Positions 11,560-24,400 of a DNA stretch of 64,000 nucleotides are shown in pieces. This stretch comes from Sepioteuthis lessoniana (lineage: Eukaryota > Mollusca > Cephalopoda > Myopsida > Loliginidae): contig OY757911.1 in assembly GCA_963585895.1 (NCBI GenBank), positions 94,451,624 to 94,515,623 of the forward strand, read 5' to 3'. Each line of letters begins with the position of its first letter. Position 1 is the stretch's first letter. The translations under genes and the position numbers were made by a program. The notes beneath the pieces were generated by a model. It did not search any database, had not been told where the DNA came from, and worked only from the letters and a program-made list of their open reading frames with translations.

Positions 11560-11960
11560 AAAGGCTTTGAACTATTCGAGTCTCAAATACAGGTGCATAG
11601 TCATTGGGTGTAGTTTTACGCTGGCGCACAAAGGATATGACAATCATCATTGTTATAATAAACCCCCAGACAGGAAATGGGGTAAGAGTGTGGATGACGT
11701 CATGCCCGGAAGTGATGGTCAAGAGAATTTGAGGATTTTGAAAAAGAGTCAGTTGAGATTGGACCATAGAGGTTGAGAGTTGGATTTTGACCGTTGAAAA
11801 ATGTTCTTAGGATTTTCGGATCACTACCGACAGAGATCTTAAACACCACGAGATGCGTCACGCGTGAGGGTGTAATCAGCATAATATGGTTAGCATAGAC
11901 TTTTAAGAATTGTGTCTCTCCTCGTGTCGCTCTTGTCCGAAGTCAGGAATTAATAAACCG
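11560..11960. other. Unassigned higher-GC island
   Basis: This stretch is visibly richer in GC than its flanks. It includes 'ggatgacgtcatgcccgg' and 'cacgagatgcgtcacgcg' and ends near an AATAAA. Short frames occur on both strands (69 and 76 codons). It could be an old repeat end or an exon remnant; no match to another segment in this window was seen. Confidence 0.3.
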
Positions 11961-13010
11961 TTCCTATTTGTGTTTGTACATGTATTACAGTTATGATTGA
12001 TCTCATCACGGTATATAACACAACGACGATGAATACAAAATTCATGAAGTTTTAATTTCTTTATTAGTTTGCTACAATTATGAAATATTTTTTAATGATT
12101 TAATTTTAAGAATTATTTTGCCGAAGTTTTTGTTGCCTTAATGGCAGCTGATTTTCTTATCAAAAGTTTTGATTAAAATGTTGGCCTTTTCATCTTTCAA
12201 TACAAAATTCCTTCGGCAAACAAATTCTAACCTCCCCCTCCCCAAACAGTTTGCGTCATCATTGACAAATTTTTAAACTAGGAGATCTGGTTTAGATGTG
12301 ATGGGGCGGGGACAGCTGAGCGTTTCTCATCTATGCCTTATTCTTTTCATCGCTGTAAAAGATCCATCTCAAAGCACAAACGTCTAAACACAATTTTCTA
12401 CGAGGATAACCCATATGCAAAGACGCCTCCAAAATAAGACATGCAAGGTATAAATCGCAATACCACAAGATAATTTTTATGAATAGTCGTTTTTGGTTTC
12501 ATCCATTAAAATAATAATTTATGAATATCAATATGCTAAATCTATAAGATATTAAATTCTTATTTTTGTCGTAAAAATCTCAAAATCAAACGAAAGGGTA
12601 AAGGCGTAATGTACAGTTTCATATGAAAATGTACATATCTTAATACTATGTACTTATTTTATTCAATATAAAATAAAGTTTTAAGATAATTCCAAAAATA
12701 TTTGCTTGATAAAAATCGAGTAAGTGAGATCTTTAATTTGATTGCCAATATTGATTTTTATTTTATATGAAGACTTTTCCGTTATGATATTCTAACTTTT
12801 CAATAATTAATTTATATGAGCTGCTTTTAGTAAATAAGAGTTCGGAGAAGATTTTCCTAAAATCTAAAAAACATCAGCATCAAGAAAATGTTTTTGCTTT
12901 TAATATTTCAATTCTTCAAAGAAACGATACAAAAATCAATTTTACTCTTTAATTTTATAACTTAGAATATACATACATAAAAAGCCACATTATCATATTT
13001 TTATTCACTT
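11961..13010. other. AT-rich DNA, no gene seen
   Basis: No supported gene or repeat. Confidence 0.45.
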
Positions 13011-13560
13011 ACCTAGAAAGCAGCGTCGAATCAACCGAAAAGGACATCGATACGAGGTTAACGAAAGCATGGACAGCTATCAATAGGCTACCGATTATAT
13101 GGAAAACAGACCTAACCGAAAAAATGAAACGCAGTTTCTTCCAGGCTGCGGTCGTGTCGATACTGCTATATGGATGCTCTACATGGACTCTAACAAAATG
13201 GCTGGAGAAGAAGCTAGACGGCAATTACACAAGAATGCTGCGAGCAAGTCCTGGCGGCAACACCCCACAAGACACCAACTGTACAGCCACCTGCCTCCTA
13301 TCACGAAAATTATTCAAGATAGAGATCCAGACATGCAGGACACGGCTGGAGAAGCAGGGACTAACTCATAAGTGATGTACTCTTATGGACCCCCCACACA
13401 TGGCCTTGCAAAAGCAGGACGACCAGCACGAACATACATTCAGCAACTATGTGAGGATACAGGATGTTGTCCAGAAGACCTGCCTTAAGCGATGAACGAT
13501 AGGGAAAAGTGGCGAAAGAGGGTCAAGGATATCCGTGTTACCAGCACGACATGATGATGA
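13011..13560 (+). pseudogene. RTE-like LINE 3' end, frameshifted
   Basis: Plus-strand translation starts within 'YLESSVESTEKDIDTRLTK', continues 'AWTAINRLPIIWKTDLTEK' and 'FFQAAVVSILLYGCSTWTL', and ends with 'TYIQQLCEDTGCCPEDLP'. The last part lies in a different frame because of a deletion around 13240-13260 and others downstream, and there is an in-frame stop before 'AMNDREKWRKRV'. It terminates in 'gacatgatgatgat', the expected 3' repeat. Confidence 0.9.
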
Positions 13561-14219
13561 TACATTTCATTGTACAGCTTTTTGGACATTCCATTTTTTA
13601 AAGTACACATTATACATCTCATTGGCATGTAAACTTTAGTTTTACTTTAAATGATTGTAAACTTTAGCAATCTAATAATTATTTTACTATAGGAAGTCGA
13701 GAAATAATATTTGAATCTTTTACAAATGATCATTCAAATAGCATGCTCTATGTTAGGATATGGTGTTGATTTACATTTACATTTTCTGTGTGTAATTGTT
13801 TCTTAAATATTGTTTGTTCAGTCATAGTATGTACATTGTTATCTAATACAAATAATTTGTACATAGTTTCACGTATTTCTATCTATTTGAATTAGCTTGA
13901 TTCAATTATTATTTCAATCTTATAATCGTCATCTGTTAGGTCAGTTATTGCCTCAAATGACTTATAATTTTCAGTAAACACATAACTTCAAATAACTATC
14001 AATTGTAATAACTCATTTATATGGCTTGAAGTATTCCTATCGTATAGCAGTGATACAACAATACTTATACATATATATGCAGAAACAATCAACAATAATG
14101 ACGAACGGACACTGTTCTTTGGAAAAATATACTTCTCACACTTTATTCGAAAGGGTTGCGAAAGGATTGCGTGTGAGAGGTGAGTTGGAGACTGAACAGA
14201 TTGCAAAATATTGACCTAG
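13561..14219. other. AT-rich DNA, no gene seen
   Basis: Nothing supported. Confidence 0.4.
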
Positions 14220-14510
14220 TTCCTCTGTCTTTAGCAGCACTTCTTTCTTATTCTGCTGGGCTGCTCAACCGGGTGTCCTGAGGGCTCAAGCCTTCTGCTG
14301 GGAGCTGGGTCTCACTACCTCGAAATGCAACTCGAACTTCAACTAACTGACCCCAACTAACTCGAACCGTCTGTGGCACCGGGTTATATCATTGTTTGAC
14401 GACCACCTGCTTCTTGTGGGCGTCGCATCTGCACCGAATTCAACCCGTCCACATGTCAAGGTGATATCTTCGACTGGATGCACCCGTTACTCGATTGACG
14501 GGTGGGTCGA
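14220..14510. other. Unassigned higher-GC segment
   Basis: About 290 bases of balanced composition with the partial inverted match 'gcaccgggttatatc' / 'caaggtgatatcttcg'. There is no long frame and no tRNA box pair. Identity unknown. Confidence 0.3.
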
Positions 14511-14559
14511 AGGTCAATATGTTACATTCCTATCGAATTAAAATACCTTTTTCCAAACT

Positions 14560-14720
14560 AGTGTATTTGACTCATATACAAAACCACAACTGGTGTGACC
14601 ATTCCGATTGGAGTCGACCTGGAAGAAATAGCTATGAAAGTATATTCCACTCCCCAGAAATCAGAACTCGTCCTCTGATGCAGTTTTGTGTCAAACATAA
14701 GATCCCTTTCGGGATGAAAT
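14560..14720 (+). repeat. L repeat distal fragment
   Basis: Diverged distal block: 'gattggagtcgacctggaag', 'attccactccccag', 'gtgtcaaacataag'. Confidence 0.55.
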
Positions 14721-14869
14721 CTTTACTCTCTCCGAGAAAAAAGGCAATATAATATACGCCTCACTGATATTAATCAATTTAAAAATATAAAACTTAATTT
14801 ACTAACCGTTCTATCGATGCTTAATAAGGATAAGTACTTATAAAGCAAAGACCTACTTTAGAATGAGTG

Positions 14870-14960
14870 GTTTGGGTGGGTTTTATGGCATATCGACCAT
14901 CGTAGGTCATATTTAATGCCTAATCCATTTTATACATGTATCTTTTAATTGGAATCATTT
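14870..14960 (+). repeat. L repeat head fragment
   Basis: Contains 'gggttttatggcatatcg', 'aggtcatatttaatgcc' and 'aatccattttatacatg', the diagnostic L head. Confidence 0.8.
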
Positions 14961-15005
14961 TGAGATGAGGCTTCATAATCTGAGAATTATTATTTTTTTT
15001 ATTTA

Positions 15006-15303
15006 TAGCGGACTTTTTGTCCTCATCTTGGTAGTTTTTGCGTTGTTTCTTCTTTCACTACGTTTCGGCCAAATTTCACCTCTGGCCTTCCTCAGGTGAT
15101 TTACTGCGACCTCGGATAGGAATGCTGAGTCTTGTAACCGTATCGCCAGTAATTACTGCCTTCCATAGTTGTTGTCTATCGCACCATGTTTTTGACAAAG
15201 AAAACCTCTGGCCGGTTTGGGTATGATTTGAAACCGCTATCTTCTGACAATGCTCACCTGGAACCATAGAGACTCAACGCCTCTATCCGCTGCGCCACGG
15301 GGA
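15006..15303 (-). mobile_element. S5 tRNA-derived SINE
   Basis: On the minus strand the head 'CCCCGTGGCGCAGCGGATAG' has an excellent A box, and 'GCGGTTTCAAATCATACC' supplies the B box. The 3' part holds 'cctgaggaaggccagagg' and 'tttggccgaaacgtagtg' before an A-rich tail. Frames on both strands here (15038-15267) are shadows of the SINE. Confidence 0.82.
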
Positions 15304-15304
15304 T

Positions 15305-15430
15305 ACGGATACAAGACTCAGCATTCATATCCGATGTCGTGGAAAATCACTTGAGGAAGGCCAGAGGTGAACTTTGGCCGAAAAATAGTGAAAGAAACAA
15401 CACAAAAACTACTAAGATGAGGACAATAAA
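15305..15430 (+). mobile_element. S5 SINE tail, inverted neighbour
   Basis: Repeats the last 125 or so bases of the S5 SINE on the opposite strand, starting 'tacaagactcagcattcat' and including 'gaggaaggccagagg' and 'gaggacaataaa'. It abuts the head of the full copy, so the pair forms an imperfect inverted repeat with arms at 15006-15140 and 15307-15428. Confidence 0.8.
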
Positions 15431-15544
15431 TAAAAATAAATAATCCGCAATAAATAAAAAAAAATAATCCTTTTCATACATTAAATATACAATTTAAAAC
15501 ATTTTGAGGATAAGATGTTCAAAGAAACCTGAACACGTTTTTCT

Positions 15545-16050
15545 TGCACACAGTTAAATGGCTTAATTTAAACCAATCCAGTTTAGCTTATAAGTACAGT
15601 CTTTTGTTCAAAGTTAGATGATTAAACATTTCTATTTTAAACAATTCAGAGTAGCATGCAAACTAAGTTAAATGGTTCCAAGTATTGCTATTAATCACTA
15701 ACAAAAAATTAAACATCACGCATTTGTTTGCACAGTTAAATGATCAGACAGCTCTATTTCAAAGAATTCGGGTTTTTTTTTTCCAAACAGTACAGTTTTA
15801 TGTTTACACACTGTTAAATGTAAAAACTTAATTTCAAACAATTCAGTTTAGCGTAATTACTGTTTTGTTCTATATGACCTGGGAGCGATGGTAATGAAAG
15901 GATACTCCGCATTCCCCAAAGCTCCATCATTACTGAATCCTCACCATCAGAATTTTTAGTTCCATACCAGGATACTTGTCGGGGGAATATTACTCTTCTG
16001 CAGAGACGCAGCCGATGAATTTAGCAGCCACAGACGGCTGAGCCATTAGA
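15545..16050 (+). repeat. L repeat, subrepeats plus distal block
   Basis: Starts with subrepeats ('cacagttaaatggc', 'caattcagtttagcgtaa'), then 'gacctgggagcgatgg', 'cctcaccatcag', 'ataccaggatacttgtcg' and 'gcagagacgcagccga'. The S3-like tail is missing. Confidence 0.8.
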
Positions 16051-18329
16051 ATAGATAGTTTCTAACGAATCTTCAATTTGGAAGTTTGTGTACTACACGA
16101 CGTTAATAAGTTCAAACATGCTCAATTTTTTTTTTCTGAATATGGATTGTCTTCCAAGACATATCTTTATGCAAAAATACTTCAAAGTTCTCGAACTGAT
16201 TGTAAATGTATTCTTTGAATATCAACACTCAAACTAGAAAAGCAGACAGAATACATTTTTAGCTATATTTTTCCTTTAGTTTAAATAGTTATGAATCTGA
16301 ATAAAATATTGACAAAAGCCACAAATTGACTGATAAAAAATATACACAAATAAACAAGCATCAGTAGATCCAGTTATTCAATTAGGAATATACAAGTCAT
16401 TTAACGTTGTTTCTATAAATGTAACGCAGTATAATAGGAAAGAAAAATCCAATAGGAATTTTAAAGAAAAGTAGCTTTTATAGTCAATAGAGAAAAAACA
16501 GAAAAGACTAATAGCGCTGTTCCAGTAAATAAAATGAATGAAGATTAATAAAAAATACAGTGCTTATTTGAACTCTGCAATTTTATAGATTATTGAATAT
16601 TATTGAAGCGCCAATATTGTCCTTGGAGGACAACGAAAAGGATAGAATGTATGAGAGAAATATTTTGCTTCCCTTGATGAATAAAATTTGCTTGTATATT
16701 TGATTTCTTTCAGTAGACATTCCCCGAGTGACTAGTTTGTATGACCAATGATATATGGTGATATCTTCAGAAAAACCAACTAAAATTCATTGTTTGGTAA
16801 GATTATATATACTTTTTTTCTTGTCTGAAATATTAATATATTCTCGATTACCTTCACTGAAAACCATAAATAAGCAATAGCACCACTAAGTAAATACTAT
16901 TCTTCAGAGGTATTCAAGGCGAACACAAGTGACAACACTTGTTTATAAAAATAGAATCTCTTTATTACAGAGTAAGTTGTGGTTATATATATATATTTTT
17001 TTTCAGAGCCTTAGTTCTTCGTGTTTCTTTCACGGGAGACTGATACAGAGCCGGTTCTCGACTCGGGAGTCTATCCCTTCCTAGTTAGCGCCCCAGAACG
17101 ACGTGACTCGTCTACTCTACTGACTGCTCTCCCTAACTGACTGCAGTGGTCAAAACTTACGGTATTATAAATTTTTCTGACGCCCACACATTTCTTCCCA
17201 CGCAATTCGTGAGGCATTTCCGCTCTCCCTCCTTTACCTTTAGACACGAACAATTTCAAGGGAAAAAAACTTAAAGACATACTGGGAATTTCTTATGTAC
17301 GGTAAAACTCAAAATGAATTTCCCTTATGGACTCTTACTCATGTACAAAATAGTTACTGATCAGGAAAAACTATCACTACGGATACTAAATGGCATCTTA
17401 GCGATCAGTAAAGAGAGATAGACGATGAGGATGGATAATGTGAGAGAGTCAATAGAATATGTGCTGTCGTGATACCTTGATGTTTTGACAACAGATACTG
17501 TTCAAATAATTCTGATAGACTGAACAATCATCTAATTAATCCAATTATAATTTTGATTTTCACTAATTTGTATGTTAATCAATTATTTTCTTTATTTGAT
17601 TGTTTATTGCATTTAAATATACCACGTGATTTGAATAAAAGATTTTAAATTTGCTTTTTTGAATTTTTTTGTTTTATTTTGAGAAAGAGTCTCATTTCTA
17701 AAATGAATTAAAAAAAATAAAATAATAATCAGAATAAAACTAGGCAATTTTCTTTTAGAATCAAACATTGCACCAAACGTAAAATGAATTGGAAACGGAG
17801 TTTAAAAAATTCACATTGCGTACATTTACAGAGTCAGATTAAACCAGTGACCTAAAAATAATTAGAACCAAAATATGGTACACAGACAAAGCATTACAAA
17901 TAAAATTGGATAAAAATCTGGAAAAATTTAAAAATATTGCAAAAAGAGAGCTTCAATAATATTTCATTTGAACACGATTTTGTGTTGACCGAAAAAGAAA
18001 GACAATAAGTTTAGCTCCTACTTTCTAAAATACACTTTTCTTTGTATTTTCCAAAGTACTTTTACTTAGTAATTTCTTCTAATTTTTTTTAATGGAACAC
18101 GAGTTTCTTTAAATGAAAGTCTAATTAAATGTCTTGATATTTGCTTTCATACGAAAAAATCTAATTCACCCTTATTGAAAAATACAGGTTAGACTATTTT
18201 ATTTGCCAATAAGTTGAAATAAAAATCAAATATTTTTTTTTTAATTTTTTACTTTAAATAACGTGACGTGACCGTCTACATATTTAGTAATTATTCACTG
18301 TATAAAAAATTCAAACTACTGTGTAGAAT
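16051..18329. other. AT-rich DNA, no gene seen
   Basis: Long AT-rich stretch. The subregion 17020-17290 is GC-richer, and its 69-codon minus frame (17071-17280) has no recognisable domain. A short TA run lies at 16985-16998. Confidence 0.4.
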
Positions 18330-18490
18330 TTAGGACGCTCAATTACGAGATTGATATCCGTCCAGAATAACCTGCCGAAGAAATTGACGTATTGGAAGAC
18401 GTCCAAAACCAACTCTTGAACATCACCACAGTGGGTTATTTGGAACGAATACCAAGATGTAGATGGAAGAGATGTATATATAAAAAAATC
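18330..18490 (+). repeat. R5 anonymous repeat, copy 1
   Basis: Shares 'gaagaaattgacgtatt' and 'ccacagtgggttatttgga' with 26270-26405 in the same order. The plus strand can be read as 'AEEIDVLEDVQNQLL' then 'TTVGYLERIPRCR'; the second copy reads 'TEEIDVLKVVKNRLLPIT' then 'PTVDYLGQIPKYL'. Conservation of this reading suggests that the source was coding, possibly a mobile-element ORF. Family unknown. Confidence 0.5.
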
Positions 18491-21452
18491 ATGCTGGAAG
18501 TTTCCGGCCAATTAAACTTCATGACATTGCTTACGTTAAAAGGTTTCGGCTGATATTATTCAGCCCTCCTCACAGAGTATAATTTGTTTGAAATGCAAGA
18601 ATTATTTTTTAGAACAAAAAAAGCACGAGTTGAACATTTTCGTGAATGAGAAAGCGTTAGTCTTTACCAGCTTAACCAGGTTGATAGAATTCACTCTCAA
18701 TTCTGTGTTTAATAAATTGTAACATTAAGTATAAACTAGCCGGTCTCTGTGTACAGTTTATATCAATTTGGTGTTCCATTGGATAAGACGCACTCAAAGC
18801 CTATTATCTTCACAATTATGATCACAAATTTGACAATCCTTGAAATTGGATAATCAGTCAAGCAGTTAATTGTTGAAAGGACTGTTTTTCGGAGTGGTGT
18901 ATCTATAACACTTGTGGACTTCTGTTTAAAAAAATGTGGTCTAATGAAAAATTACGTAATTAATTTTTCTAACATGCCGATAATTATTTTTTAATGATTT
19001 ATCTATTTATTCAGCTTTCTTTCATAACAAAATCTAAGTACGTGAGATTTAAACAAGAATTGTCAATTTTTAAATTTTGAACTAAAAATACTGTGTTTTT
19101 TGGGTTTTCAATTTTTTTTAGTGATCACTTCCCTAAAACTTGGATTTCTTACAATTCTAATTGTATCATTATCTACTACTATATTATGCTCTTTAATTAT
19201 ATCGTTATATGAGACTTTCTTCCGTACACCGATCGTAGCAAAGGAGTTGTTTGATATTAATCTCGCTTATAATTTTCAGATCTCTGGCTCGAATATTTCT
19301 TGTGCTGTCTCCTACAAAAAAATCTATGTTCATTTGCACTAATGCTGCTGACCAGTACATAACTGCTTGAATACCAGAATAACTTCGTAATATCAATTTT
19401 TATCCTAATTTTTTCCTATTTCTATAAAATTATGGGTGTGTTTGAATGAATTCAATCTTCAGAACAAATTACATCTTTTCTGTGGTTTCACCACCCGAGG
19501 ATTCCCGGTTCCAACTTGGGTGATGTCCCCTTATTTTCGGCTTAGATGGGTGAGGGTTAACGACAGATTTCCGTTTTTTAAAGCCAGATTGGTTCAAAAA
19601 CAAAACTAAAACCACATAAGTTTCAACTCCTAAGTTAACCGAGTATAATAGTAAGAGAACTGCCCCAAAGTTACGACCCTGTCGTCCTGCAGAATGTATA
19701 TACTGCAAATAAACATAACAGAACTGCCCCTAAAATTAAAGTTTTAGACGAAGTGAACTTAAGATTTGCACATAAGAGCAACATCATACTTTATTTTCCC
19801 TATCTAATGCCACCCCCCCCCCAAAAAAAAATGGGGTTGGTGACAGTCCGTACTAGCACTTCTTGAACTTAATTTTTACAAAATACAAAGTACTTTTCCA
19901 TGGAATTAACTTTTAAAATATTTACGTAATTTTGTGACAACTTCCTTGATAAAACAAAATTATTTTAGTTGAAGTTTTTATATGAAATCCTTTCTCCACG
20001 GTTTTGAACGAAAGATTTATCATCCCGAATATGAAAAATCATAAGTTAATCAACAATTGTATATTTTTAACAACTTTCAATACGTCATCAGCGGACTATT
20101 AAGTATGCTGAGAACCAAATGAAAGACATTTGAAATATTCTTCCCAAATCATGTAGTGTACCAGAGATATTTTTTAGTTGTATATTATGGACAAGTATTC
20201 AACTTCGGTAAGAATCTATACTTGCACCGCTTCAAGTTCTAGTGAGATTTTTCTTTTGTTTCTGTGATTTGAATTAATGCGACCGCAATTTCATTTTTCA
20301 AAATGAAAAAAATAAATCATTTCATAGACGGGTTCATTTCCACATTTTTATTCAAATGTAGAATTATCACCCATTTCTGGAACAGCTGGCGTTAGAAAAG
20401 ACGTAACTATAGAGGTAATACTTAACAAAAAAAAACAAAAAAAACACTAATACAGGGGAACATGAACGGGTGAATATATAGAAAATTACCCAGACTTTTA
20501 AGTGAAACGTGAATAATCATGTAAGAACAGATTCTATTAGACTACGATGAATTTTCATTATTCGTGAATTCTTAAAACAGTTGCCAATTTTAGGTGTTGA
20601 CACCATTTTGCAGACATACAGAACAAAAAGTTAGTTAATCGAAAACTTGAGAATTAGAAAAATAAAGTCATAATACAAGAAAACCTCAAAATTTTCAAAC
20701 TTCAACGAAAAATGTAAAACTTTGCTTTCTTTCATTTAGTGTGAAACAATGAAGTAAATGAAAAACAAATAAAATGGGGACTTATAAGATAAAATCAGCT
20801 TAAGGAATAGTTTTTCTTTCCAGATAATTTTGTTTCAAATTTAAAAAAAGAAACAGTTTTCCTTACCTTGGCAGATTTTTCTCTCCAAAACGCAATTTCA
20901 TATCTTTTGCTGTAAATTAAAGAGTGCTCCTTCAAAGTAAATCCTCTGAGAAACTTTTCATTTTATTTCATTTTTTGTTAAGAGAAAAAGTTTTTTTTTC
21001 TAAATTGTCATAAATATAACAATCGGATTATTCTATCTAATCAGTTCTAGGTATACCAAGTGCGAGAGTGATTCGAAATTATATCCGGTGAGGTGAGTTC
21101 TTCAACATCTACTTTTCCAAACAAAGAGAACCATATGTTGTTGAAATATGTATTCGTAAAAAAGAAATAACCATAGAGTGTTCTTTCTAGTTTAACCACC
21201 TCACTGCAAAACGATGGTCTTTTTTATTTATACGTATCTTATCCCAGACGTATTGATTGATTTTAACGGCATGTTAACCTGTTTAGAGTTATTGTTTCCT
21301 CGAGGTTTGGGAATAGTGTTCATTATTACGTTTATGTGTATCGTTTAAGAGTTTTTTGGTTGTTTTATTGTCATGGTCCTATCGAATACGAATTATTTTT
21401 AAACAGATTTATTTGATTCATAGATGAAACCGTGACAGGTTCTATCAATCCG
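18491..21452. other. AT-rich DNA, no gene seen
   Basis: Nearly 3 kb without a supported gene or a repeat shared with the rest of the window. Frames at 19100-19396 and 19469-19708 are short and unrecognised. A run of C followed by A lies near 19810-19830. Confidence 0.4.
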
Positions 21453-24400
21453 CGTTAGATTAGATGTGTTTATTTCCTGTTGATTACTTACAGGAAGGCA
21501 CAAGGCCTTAAGTTTTGGGGGGAAGGGGAAGGGTGCGGTCTTGCATTAACTATGTTTTTACTATGGGGACCTAGCTAGCCACATTCGCCGACCCATTCAA
21601 CAATACAATATATAGTCCTTCATCCGTCGCCTTGCGCGCTGCTACCGCCAAAATACCACATATGCTCTATGGAGAAAGACTACTTAAAACCCCGGAAGTG
21701 ATGCATGATTTTATTTACAAATTGTGATTTTTTTACAAATGAATTCATATGATGGGGATGGGAGAAAAACCCCGAAATATATACAAAAACAAAGAAACAA
21801 AGGAAAAATCCCCCGTTTGGTTGCCCTCCCATCCCCCCGTCTATAAAATTGGAGGCCGACTGTTTTCCGGGTGGAAAGAACCGGAAACAAGTCGGACCTG
21901 CCCTAGGTGGGACTGGGATCCTAATCTATAGGGGAAAAAAAGAAAATAAAGGTTCGGGCACGGTGTGGATCGATACAAGCCGGTAATATGATTTTTATAC
22001 ATATGAATGTTCAAGATCTTCAGTAAAAGCGGACTGGGATACAGGTTGAGGTCGAAAAATAATGGGGATGGGGAAGATCTTGAATACTAATGAGTAGATG
22101 ACGGGGACAATGACTGACAACATACTGCTAACTAGGTTGCAAGGGGAAAACATTGCCTACTTACCGGGGTCGGGGTCCCTAAGGACCCGTACCGTAAACG
22201 CCATGGGCGGGCAGAGGAGGGAAGGATGACTCCAACGTTGCCCCCTTTCGTACGACCAGGCTCGCTGCATTCACCCACCTTCTTTTGAATGTTATGCGAT
22301 CCAAGCGTTTTCTATCGCATCTGATTTTGACCCTCAGCTGATGCCGAAAATACAAAACCAGATAGCGATGAGAAAAGTTTGCATCGTCATACAATCCCTT
22401 CTTTCGCGTGATCCAAATCACCATTCGAGCTACAGCCAGGATCGCGAGAAACACCACACGCTTCTCACCCTGAAACGGAGGAAGAACGTTGTCCACGACG
22501 TAACCAACGTCGAGCAGCACTAGCTGCTTGGGTTCGATGCGAGCCGTCCACTCCCCGACGTGATCCCAAAACGGGCGGACTCGCTTGCAGTAGTAGAAGG
22601 CGTGCTCAGCCGTTTCTTTAAATCCAATGCCGCAGCGAGGACAATCAGACATGTCTGCTAGGCCCGCCTTGTAGTTCAAGCCGAGAAGGGGTAACGCATT
22701 CCGTACAAGTCGCCAGGTGAGCGAGAACTCGGAGTTGTTCAAGAAGCTCGATCCTGGCGCCCAATTCCAGTGAGAACGGATCTCCTCCGCCGTCCAGCCT
22801 CGCCGCTCGCTAAGAGGATCAGAAGCGGAACCCACCACTAACTCCCGATATAGCTCTTTCCGAGGCCGTGAAAGGTCACTGGACCCAAAAAGGTTACGAA
22901 GGGCCTTTCGGCACTCTCTAAAAAACAGTGCTTCGCCCGTAGGCCTACGTCGACCTTCAGCCTTTGGGTCTGACTTGAGGCGAGGAAAAGTCCGACTCGC
23001 CTTTCGTCTCCACACTGAGTCCCCTGTCAAGGACCGGCCGAGGTATGCAAGTCTTTCAGCAAGCCAGTGGCTCTCCAGATCAGGCATACCCAGACCCCCG
23101 TTGCGTGTACGTTGGATACAAACCTGCCTACGGACCATCGGCCTTGCACCTCCCCAGAGTAATCTGGAGAGGTATTGTTGCAGTGCCAACCGACGTGCCT
23201 TTGGCAGAGGAAGTACAGACAATCGGTCAAGGATCAGAGGGAAGACGTACGTGGCGCACGCCTCCGCCCTGCCCTTTAAGGACAACCTCCTTGAAAGCCA
23301 GATTCCCACCTGAGCATTCACCTTGGTTTGTACTTCCGACAAATTTCGCTCCAGTTGGAGGTCGGGCCCGAACCACACCCCGAGGATGCGGATGGGTCCG
23401 TCACTCCAGCGGAAGGGCCCTGGAAGAGTATTGCTACCCCTCCAAGCACCAAGCCGCAAACCTTCGCTTTTGTCAAAATTGACCTTGGCTCCTGCGATCC
23501 GCTCGTACTCAACAACCGCCTCTTTCACAGCCTTTATATCCAGACGGCGGGATACAAAGACTGTGATGTCATCAGCGAACGCAGAAACCCTTGCCGCAAG
23601 GCTGCTAACAAAAGGTATACCGCGCAGGGACGGACTTGTCCCCTCATCCCTAAGCCTGCGCAGGAGGGGCTCCAACGCGAGGACATAGAGAAGAGGAGAC
23701 AACGGGCAGCCCTGCCGTACCGAACGCTCGATCGCGAATACCCTCGAACGCCTTCCGTTCACCTGCACCACTGCCTGAGGGTTGTGGTACATCATGCTAA
23801 TCCATCTGCGGAACTCCGGTTTGAATCAAGCAGTCTCCAAACAGACGCCAAGAACTGATGGTCAACCCTATCGAAGGCCTTGGACTGATCTAAACTGATC
23901 AGCGCGGCTTCTGTGTCGTCTTCTATCCCCTCTAGGACCTCGCGAATCAAGTGCAGATTGTCCTGGATCGATCTTCCCTTCACAGCAAAGGTCTGCTCAG
24001 GGCCGATCAGATCACTGATGACACGCTGTAAACGATTCGCCAAGACCCGGGCCAAAATCTTTAACTCTGTGTTAAGCAGAGTTATGGGCCTGTAGTCATC
24101 TAAACCCTCCCAAACATGCCTGCCACCTTTCTTCAGCAATGTGATCACGCCCTTGGTAACGCTACCAGGGATGGCTCCCTGGGCGAACCAATGGTTGAAC
24201 ATATCCGTCAGAATAGGCACAAACATGTGCGACATCCCCAAGTACACTTCGTAGGGCAAACCATCTAGTCCCGGAAACTTGTTGAGGCCGACCTGCTTCA
24301 ACGCATCACGGACTTCGCATTCAGTAACCACACCCTCACAGCTAGCCGCTTCCGCCGCCCCAAGGCGGGGGAAGTCGGCCAGATAGCTACGAAACTCCCG

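Noticed and set aside
14220-14510. Possible solo LTR because of composition and short inverted matches
   Set aside because: No paired copy, no defined ends and no target-site duplication; left unassigned.
15240-15303. Possible tRNA gene because of the strong A box
   Set aside because: No cloverleaf of tRNA length; the B box spacing and the repeated 3' part show a SINE.
22341-22523. Plus frame in the LINE C-terminus
   Set aside because: Antisense shadow with no independent support.
22975-23858. Plus-strand frames of 112 to 176 codons opposite LINE copy A, and the like opposite copy B
   Set aside because: Shadows of the high-GC LINE ORF; the minus frames carry the RT motifs.
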